From the NCBI GenBank assembly GCA_021204285.1, contig JAJPZP010000106.1:1-9736 (forward strand): a stretch of 9,736 nucleotides of DNA. Direction: 5' to 3'. Below the pieces are notes generated by a model. That model did not search any database. It was not told the DNA's origin and was given only the letters and a program-made list of their open reading frames with translations. Made by a program: the position numbers and the translations under genes. The DNA is from Lachnospiraceae bacterium. Its GTDB lineage: Bacteria > Bacillota > Clostridia > Lachnospirales > Lachnospiraceae. Shown one piece after another: positions 6,791-9,736 of this stretch (positions within the stretch are counted from its first letter, which is position 1; the number at the start of each line of letters is the position of its first letter).

Positions 6791-7336
6791 ATGTACAGGA
6801 CAAGCGGATTTGTGAACGAAGAGCTGCTCGCACAGATCGGCGTGTATTTCATTCCCTATCAGAGCAGGCTGGTATTCCGTGGGAGCATGAACCTGTTTCT
6901 GCTGCTGTTTTTGATACTGATGTGCATGCTTAAAATCTTTCCTGCAGCGTTTATGCTGATTATCGACATTTTTCTGCTGAAGGCGCAAAGAGACGCCAGG
7001 AAACGCTGTGAGGAGGCAACGCTGCGTCAGTTAAAAGAGCTCTCAGGAAAAGCGGAGATCCGCTACTCCAGCCAGTTCAATACGCGTGATATCGTGGCCG
7101 AAAACCATATGACCGGCATTGCAAGCAGCATTCCTTACGAGGATATTGTCGAAATTGTTGCAAGACCGGATATCTATCTGCTTGTCAGTCGAAAGGGAGA
7201 GCTGGTCTTTGTGTTCCGGTCCGGTTTGGAGAATGCGCGGAAATTCATTGATGATCTGTTCAGCCGCAATACACGGATCGGTATACTGAAAAAAATAAGA
7301 TTTAAGCTTACTGGTAAAGTGTTTCATTACTACTGA
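6791..7336 (+). CDS. YcxB-like membrane protein of unknown function
   Basis: This 181-residue protein has an N-terminal part (1-30), a hydrophobic stretch at residues 33-64 that could be two short helices or a hairpin, a charged coiled segment (65-90), and a C-terminal soluble domain (about 91-157). That domain, with SSIPYEDIVEIVARPDIYLLVSR and then VFRSGLENARKFIDDL, resembles the YcxB-like domain. The function of that family is unknown. The ATG directly follows the dctM stop (TAAATG) and no ribosome binding site is visible, so translation probably depends on re-initiation after dctM. An alternative GTG at 6812 is also poorly supported. The terminator hairpin begins 3 nt after its stop. Cotranscription suggests, but does not show, a link to the transporter or the membrane. 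Confidence 0.8.
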   Translation: MYRTSGFVNEELLAQIGVYFIPYQSRLVFRGSMNLFLLLFLILMCMLKIFPAAFMLIIDIFLLKAQRDARKRCEEATLRQLKELSGKAEIRYSSQFNTRDIVAENHMTGIASSIPYEDIVEIVARPDIYLLVSRKGELVFVFRSGLENARKFIDDLFSRNTRIGILKKIRFKLTGKVFHYY

Positions 7337-7339
7337 GAA

Positions 7340-7375
7340 CAAGTGCCGTGGAATCCCCGGGTTCCATGGCACTTG
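7340..7375 (+). terminator. Rho-independent terminator at the end of the catabolic operon
   Basis: A 14-bp stem (7340-7353 with 7362-7375, one G-U pair) encloses an 8-nt loop containing CCCCGGG. A short uneven U-tract, TGTGTTTTG, follows. It sits directly after the YcxB-like gene. On the opposite strand no U-tract follows, so it is a weak candidate for terminating luxS. Confidence 0.75.
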
Positions 7376-7456
7376 TGTGTTTTGACGAATATGACAAAAA
7401 TAATTGCGGTTCCCGATAAAGGAAATGATGGGAAAACTCTGACCGAAGACAGTCCG

Positions 7457-7936
7457 TCAGACAGGATACTGCAGGCGGTCGTCCGTGATATCGTAGAGTA
7501 CTTCATCGAGGTATCTGCGGGCGAGCCATTTTGCCATCGGAAGATTCATATCCAGATAATTTCCACAGTCCTGCGGGGCGGCTCCGGGGATATCGCCCTC
7601 GAAATCCCGGATAAACTCATACATCTCGATCAGCAGATTTACGATGTCAGCCGATTCGAAATCTCCTGCCAAAAGCAGATAGAAACCGGTGCGGCAGCCC
7701 ATCGGCCCGAAGTAAAGAGTCTTACTCCCGTAGAGAGAATGGTTTCTGAGAAAAGTTGCGCCGAGGTGCTCGATGGCATGAATCTCCGCCGTGTTCATGA
7801 CCGGTTCGTCATTCGGACTCGTCATGCGCAGGTCAAAGGTTGTGACGATGGTATCTCCAACCGGATCCTTTCTCGACACATAGACGCCGGGAATCAGGCG
7901 GATGTGGTCGACGGTAAAACTCGTAATCTTCTCCAT
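7457..7936 (-). CDS. luxS: S-ribosylhomocysteine lyase LuxS (AI-2 synthase)
   Basis: This 159-residue metalloenzyme cleaves S-ribosylhomocysteine to homocysteine and the AI-2 precursor 4,5-dihydroxy-2,3-pentanedione, as part of the activated methyl cycle. The metal-binding motif HAIEH gives H53 and H57, with E56 as catalytic base. The third metal ligand is C124 in PQDCGNYLD, and the catalytic cysteine is C81 in MGCRTGFYLL. All key residues and the full length are intact. The ATG at 7936 is preceded by AAAAGGAGG (7947-7955) at 10-nt spacing. Its promoter overlaps that of the divergent trpS unit. No pfs, metK or methionine gene is nearby, so it appears as a single-gene unit. Confidence 0.97.
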   Translation of the reverse strand: MEKITSFTVDHIRLIPGVYVSRKDPVGDTIVTTFDLRMTSPNDEPVMNTAEIHAIEHLGATFLRNHSLYGSKTLYFGPMGCRTGFYLLLAGDFESADIVNLLIEMYEFIRDFEGDIPGAAPQDCGNYLDMNLPMAKWLARRYLDEVLYDITDDRLQYPV

Positions 7937-7960
7937 AACCGTATAGCCTCCTTTTTCTCC

Positions 7961-7989
7961 ACTATAGCAAAGTTGATTGACAAAGGCAA
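7961..7989 (-). promoter_or_regulatory. luxS promoter
   Basis: Reading the minus strand, TTGCCT (7984-7989) and TATAGT (7961-7966) are separated by 17 bp. Transcription would begin near 7954-7955, just at the ribosome binding site, giving a very short leader of about 19 nt. The -35 lies inside the spacer of the divergent plus-strand promoter. Confidence 0.6.
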
Positions 7990-8005
7990 GGAAGAAAGTT
8001 ATGAT
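7977..8005 (+). promoter_or_regulatory. Strong promoter for the trpS leader
   Basis: TTGACA (7977-7982) is a perfect -35 and TATGAT (8000-8005) differs from the -10 consensus at one base, with a 17-bp spacer. The start point would be near 8012. This is the best promoter match in the window and is the only one seen ahead of trpS, about 300 nt from its start codon. Confidence 0.75.
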
Positions 8006-8011
8006 GATATG

Positions 8012-8311
8012 GGTATTTGCTATAAAAGTCCTGGACGGCGGTTATGTGGACTGCATACTCTAAAGAGCCAAGTGCTTGCATGCAAAGACACATGAACATG
8101 TCCGTTTGCAATGTGTAGCCGTGCGAGGGTATGTATCTATACGCAAACCATTGGACGGCGTCGGCACTTAACGAAGTCAAGCCAAAGGCGCAGACTGAGT
8201 TTAGTGTCCGCTACGCCGTCCAATGAGCGAGAGCGGGTTTGCGGATAGATACATACCCGTGCTCGTCGTCACTATGAAGACAGTCTGAGGTGGATATGGA
8301 GGATACAGGCG
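8012..8311 (+). promoter_or_regulatory. Long structured 5' leader of trpS, class unknown
   Basis: This stretch of about 300 nt between the predicted start point and trpS has no convincing gene. It holds a small hairpin (8081-8110, TGCAAA pairing with TTTGCA), a long interrupted hairpin (8127-8258), and two direct copies of TGGACGGCG (8032-8040 and 8152-8160), both able to pair with the same downstream arm (8214-8222). Many clostridial trpS genes are controlled by a T-box, but the conserved AGGGTGGNACCGCG is absent and no terminator precedes trpS. It could be a regulatory leader, a processed small RNA, or both. I do not recognise the class. Confidence 0.5.
8127..8258. repeat. Long imperfect inverted repeat forming an interrupted hairpin
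   Basis: Positions 8127-8149 pair with 8236-8258 over 23 bp with one mismatch (A8141 opposite G8244). Immediately inside, 8150-8161 pairs with 8213-8224 over 12 perfect base pairs. Only the 3' side carries the intervening 11-nt bulge (8225-8235, GAGCGAGAGCG). The apical 51 nt may form further pairs, such as CACTTAAC near 8165 with TTTAGTG near 8200 and GCC-AAA-GGC at 8181-8189. No U-tract follows, so it is not an intrinsic terminator, and no target-site duplication flanks it. Confidence 0.8.
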
Positions 8312-9316
8312 ATGTTTGAGGGAAAGAAAGTTTTATTCAGTGGGATGCAGGCCACCGGAAACCTGACGCTGGGAAATTATCTGGGGGCGCTCCGCAACTG
8401 GGTGAACCTCTGTGACGAATATGAGTGTTTTTACAGTGTGGTGGATCTGCACTCGATCACGATCCGCCAGGATCCGGCGACGCTCAGGAAGCGCGCACGC
8501 AGCCTGCTGATGATTTATATCGCGGCGGGGCTTGATCCGGAGAAGAACTGCCTGTATTATCAGTCGCATGTGTCGGGGCACGCGGAGCTCGCGTGGATTC
8601 TGGACTGCTTCACCTACATGGGTGAGCTGAACCGGATGACGCAGTTCAAGGATAAGTCCGCGAAGCATGCGGACAATATTAATGCCGGACTTTTCACCTA
8701 TCCGGTGCTGATGGCGGCGGATATTCTGCTCTACCAGGCGGACGTCGTGCCGGTCGGCATCGATCAGAAGCAGCATCTGGAGATTACGCGGGATATTGCC
8801 CAGCGCTTCAACGCGATTTATGGCGATGTGTTTACGATCCCGGAAGGCTATTACGGGAAGGTCGGCGCGAAGATCATGAGTCTGCAGGATCCTTCAAAGA
8901 AGATGTCCAAGTCTGACGAGAATCCGAACGGTTCGATCTATCTGATGGATGATCCGGATACCGTCATGCGCAAGTGCAAGCGCGCGGTGACGGACTCCGA
9001 GGCGCAGATTCTCTACCGGGATGAGCAGCCCGGCATCCATAACCTGATCGACATCTACAGCGCCTGCACGTCGAAGACGCCGGAGGAGGTTGTGAAGGAA
9101 TTTGACGGAAAGGGCTACGGCGAGTTCAAGATGGCCGTGGGCGAGGCGGTGATCAGCGTGTTAAAGCCGCTGCAGCAGCGCTACGCCGAGCTGGAGAAGG
9201 ATAAGGCATATATCGACGAGATTATCAAGGCGAACGCCGAGAAGGCCTCGTATGTGTCCTCGAAGACACTGCGCAAGGTGCAGCACAAGGTCGGTTTCCC
9301 GGACCGGGTGCGCTGA
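8312..9316 (+). CDS. trpS: Tryptophanyl-tRNA synthetase
   Basis: This 334-residue class I aminoacyl-tRNA synthetase charges tRNA-Trp with tryptophan. The N-terminal nucleotide-binding signature is SGMQATGNLTLGNYLGAL, where TLGN (19-22) replaces the HIGH motif, as in the TIGN of Bacillus-type enzymes. KMSKS is at residues 197-201. The segment DILLYQADVVPVGIDQKQHLE is characteristic of TrpRS. The length is normal and the C-terminus complete. GGAGG (8298-8302) is 9 nt before the ATG. The gene is preceded by an unusual structured leader rather than a recognisable T-box. It converges on queH with a 32-nt gap. Confidence 0.97.
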   Translation: MFEGKKVLFSGMQATGNLTLGNYLGALRNWVNLCDEYECFYSVVDLHSITIRQDPATLRKRARSLLMIYIAAGLDPEKNCLYYQSHVSGHAELAWILDCFTYMGELNRMTQFKDKSAKHADNINAGLFTYPVLMAADILLYQADVVPVGIDQKQHLEITRDIAQRFNAIYGDVFTIPEGYYGKVGAKIMSLQDPSKKMSKSDENPNGSIYLMDDPDTVMRKCKRAVTDSEAQILYRDEQPGIHNLIDIYSACTSKTPEEVVKEFDGKGYGEFKMAVGEAVISVLKPLQQRYAELEKDKAYIDEIIKANAEKASYVSSKTLRKVQHKVGFPDRVR

Positions 9317-9348
9317 GGCAGTTACGCGCTGTTTCAGCAGGCCGAAAA

Positions 9349-9736
9349 TCAGTCCCGGGACTCCGGCGAAAGAGGAACTCCGTTGACATTTTGGCGGCGT
9401 TCCCGCAGGGAGTAGACGCAGCCGCAGTAGTCCTGCCGGTAGAGCCCATACTCTTTCGACAGCTCGATGGAGCGCTTGTAACCGTCCCGCTTTTTGAAAT
9501 CATTCGGGAGCCAGCGGATCTGATACTGCAGGGACAGCTCTTCACCGATTTCATTGAGCTTATCCGCGTTTTTCAGGGGACTGATGGACAGGGTTGTGGC
9601 AAAGTAGCCGCAGCCCTTTTCTTTTGCCGTTTTTGCCGCTTCGGTGAGGCGCAGGCGGTAGCAGCGAAAGCAGCGCTCGCCGCCTTCCGGCAGGGACTCC
9701 AGCCCCTTCGCGCAGGCGTAGAAATCCTCCGGGTGG
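9349..9736 (-). CDS. queH: Epoxyqueuosine reductase QueH, C-terminal part (runs off the window)
   Basis: Reading the minus strand from the window edge, 128 codons end with TGA at 9351-9349. The translated segment has GGERCFRCYRLRLTEAA, then GYFATTLSISPLKNADKL, LPNDFKKRDGYKRS, and LYRQDYCGCVYSLRER, which are QueH (DUF208) signatures. The RCFRC and YCGC cysteines are expected cofactor or metal ligands. QueH reduces epoxyqueuosine to queuosine in the last step of queuosine tRNA modification, and replaces the unrelated QueG in many Firmicutes. The N-terminal portion, with its own conserved cysteines, lies beyond the window, so start and integrity cannot be judged. It is convergent with trpS, and no clear terminator is visible in the gap. 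Confidence 0.93.
   Translation of the reverse strand, partial: HPEDFYACAKGLESLPEGGERCFRCYRLRLTEAAKTAKEKGCGYFATTLSISPLKNADKLNEIGEELSLQYQIRWLPNDFKKRDGYKRSIELSKEYGLYRQDYCGCVYSLRERRQNVNGVPLSPESRD

Noticed and set aside
7391..7434. luxS terminator on the minus strand
   Set aside because: Only a 5-bp stem (TTCCC/GGGAA) with a 15-nt loop can form, and the U-rich stretch is 8 nt away, so the evidence is too weak.
7343..8095. 250-codon plus-strand open frame opposite luxS
   Set aside because: It starts inside the terminator hairpin with no ribosome binding site, shows no recognisable domain, and lies antisense to an intact, clearly identified luxS.
7962..8180. 72-codon minus-strand frame between luxS and trpS
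   Set aside because: It covers the structured leader and the luxS promoter, has no ribosome binding site, and would read through the hairpin arm.
8127..8258. Miniature transposable element
   Set aside because: Sequences just outside the repeat (…GTGCGA and GTGCTC…) do not form a target-site duplication, and there is only one copy in the window. A genome-wide copy count would be needed to revisit this.
8012..8311. T-box riboswitch, 6S RNA, SRP RNA or retron msr-msd
   Set aside because: There is no T-box consensus or terminator, no 6S-like central bubble with its conserved sequences, no SRP GGAAG-type apical loop, and no reverse transcriptase gene nearby.
9317..9348. Bidirectional terminator between trpS and queH
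   Set aside because: The 32-nt gap shows no convincing stem with U-tract on either strand.

Overview
The window looks like the chromosome of a moderately GC-rich anaerobic Firmicute, most likely a Lachnospiraceae-type gut clostridium. The reasons are strong AGGAGG ribosome binding sites, a TRAP binding lipoprotein with the Ser/Glu-rich linker common in that group, a YcxB-like protein, LuxS, and a QueH-type epoxyqueuosine reductase. The taxonomic call is inference from style and gene content; no rRNA is present.

Positions 1-7375 hold one plus-strand operon. A -10 box (8-13) is followed by a perfect 24-bp palindrome (26-49) placed like a repressor operator. Then come a split transketolase (89-910 and 910-1845), a glycerate-dehydrogenase/hydroxypyruvate-reductase-like 2-hydroxyacid dehydrogenase (1870-2835), a protein of the 6-phosphogluconate-dehydrogenase-like family that contains D-apionate oxidoisomerase ApnO (2855-3748), and a complete tripartite TRAP transporter (dctP 3777-4889, dctQ 5016-5516, dctM 5519-6790). 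A terminator-like hairpin sits between dctP and dctQ. A small YcxB-like membrane protein (6791-7336) abuts dctM, and a terminator hairpin (7340-7375) closes the unit.

Read together, the genes suggest a short, redox-neutral route for a branched sugar acid such as apionate. The TRAP system would import the acid and the ApnO-like enzyme would oxidise and rearrange it to 3-oxo-isoapionate, a tertiary ketol. The split transketolase would move the two-carbon ketol unit to an aldose phosphate and release hydroxypyruvate. The hydroxyacid dehydrogenase would reduce that to glycerate, regenerating NAD+. No step is proven by sequence alone, and this combination is the main novelty candidate here.

Positions 7376-9736 are housekeeping: luxS (minus, 7457-7936), trpS (plus, 8312-9316), and the C-terminal part of queH (minus, 9349-9736, running off the window). 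luxS and the trpS unit start from overlapping divergent promoters. The roughly 300-nt trpS leader contains no T-box consensus but folds into a long interrupted hairpin (8127-8258) that I cannot assign to a known RNA class; this is the second observation that deserves attention.
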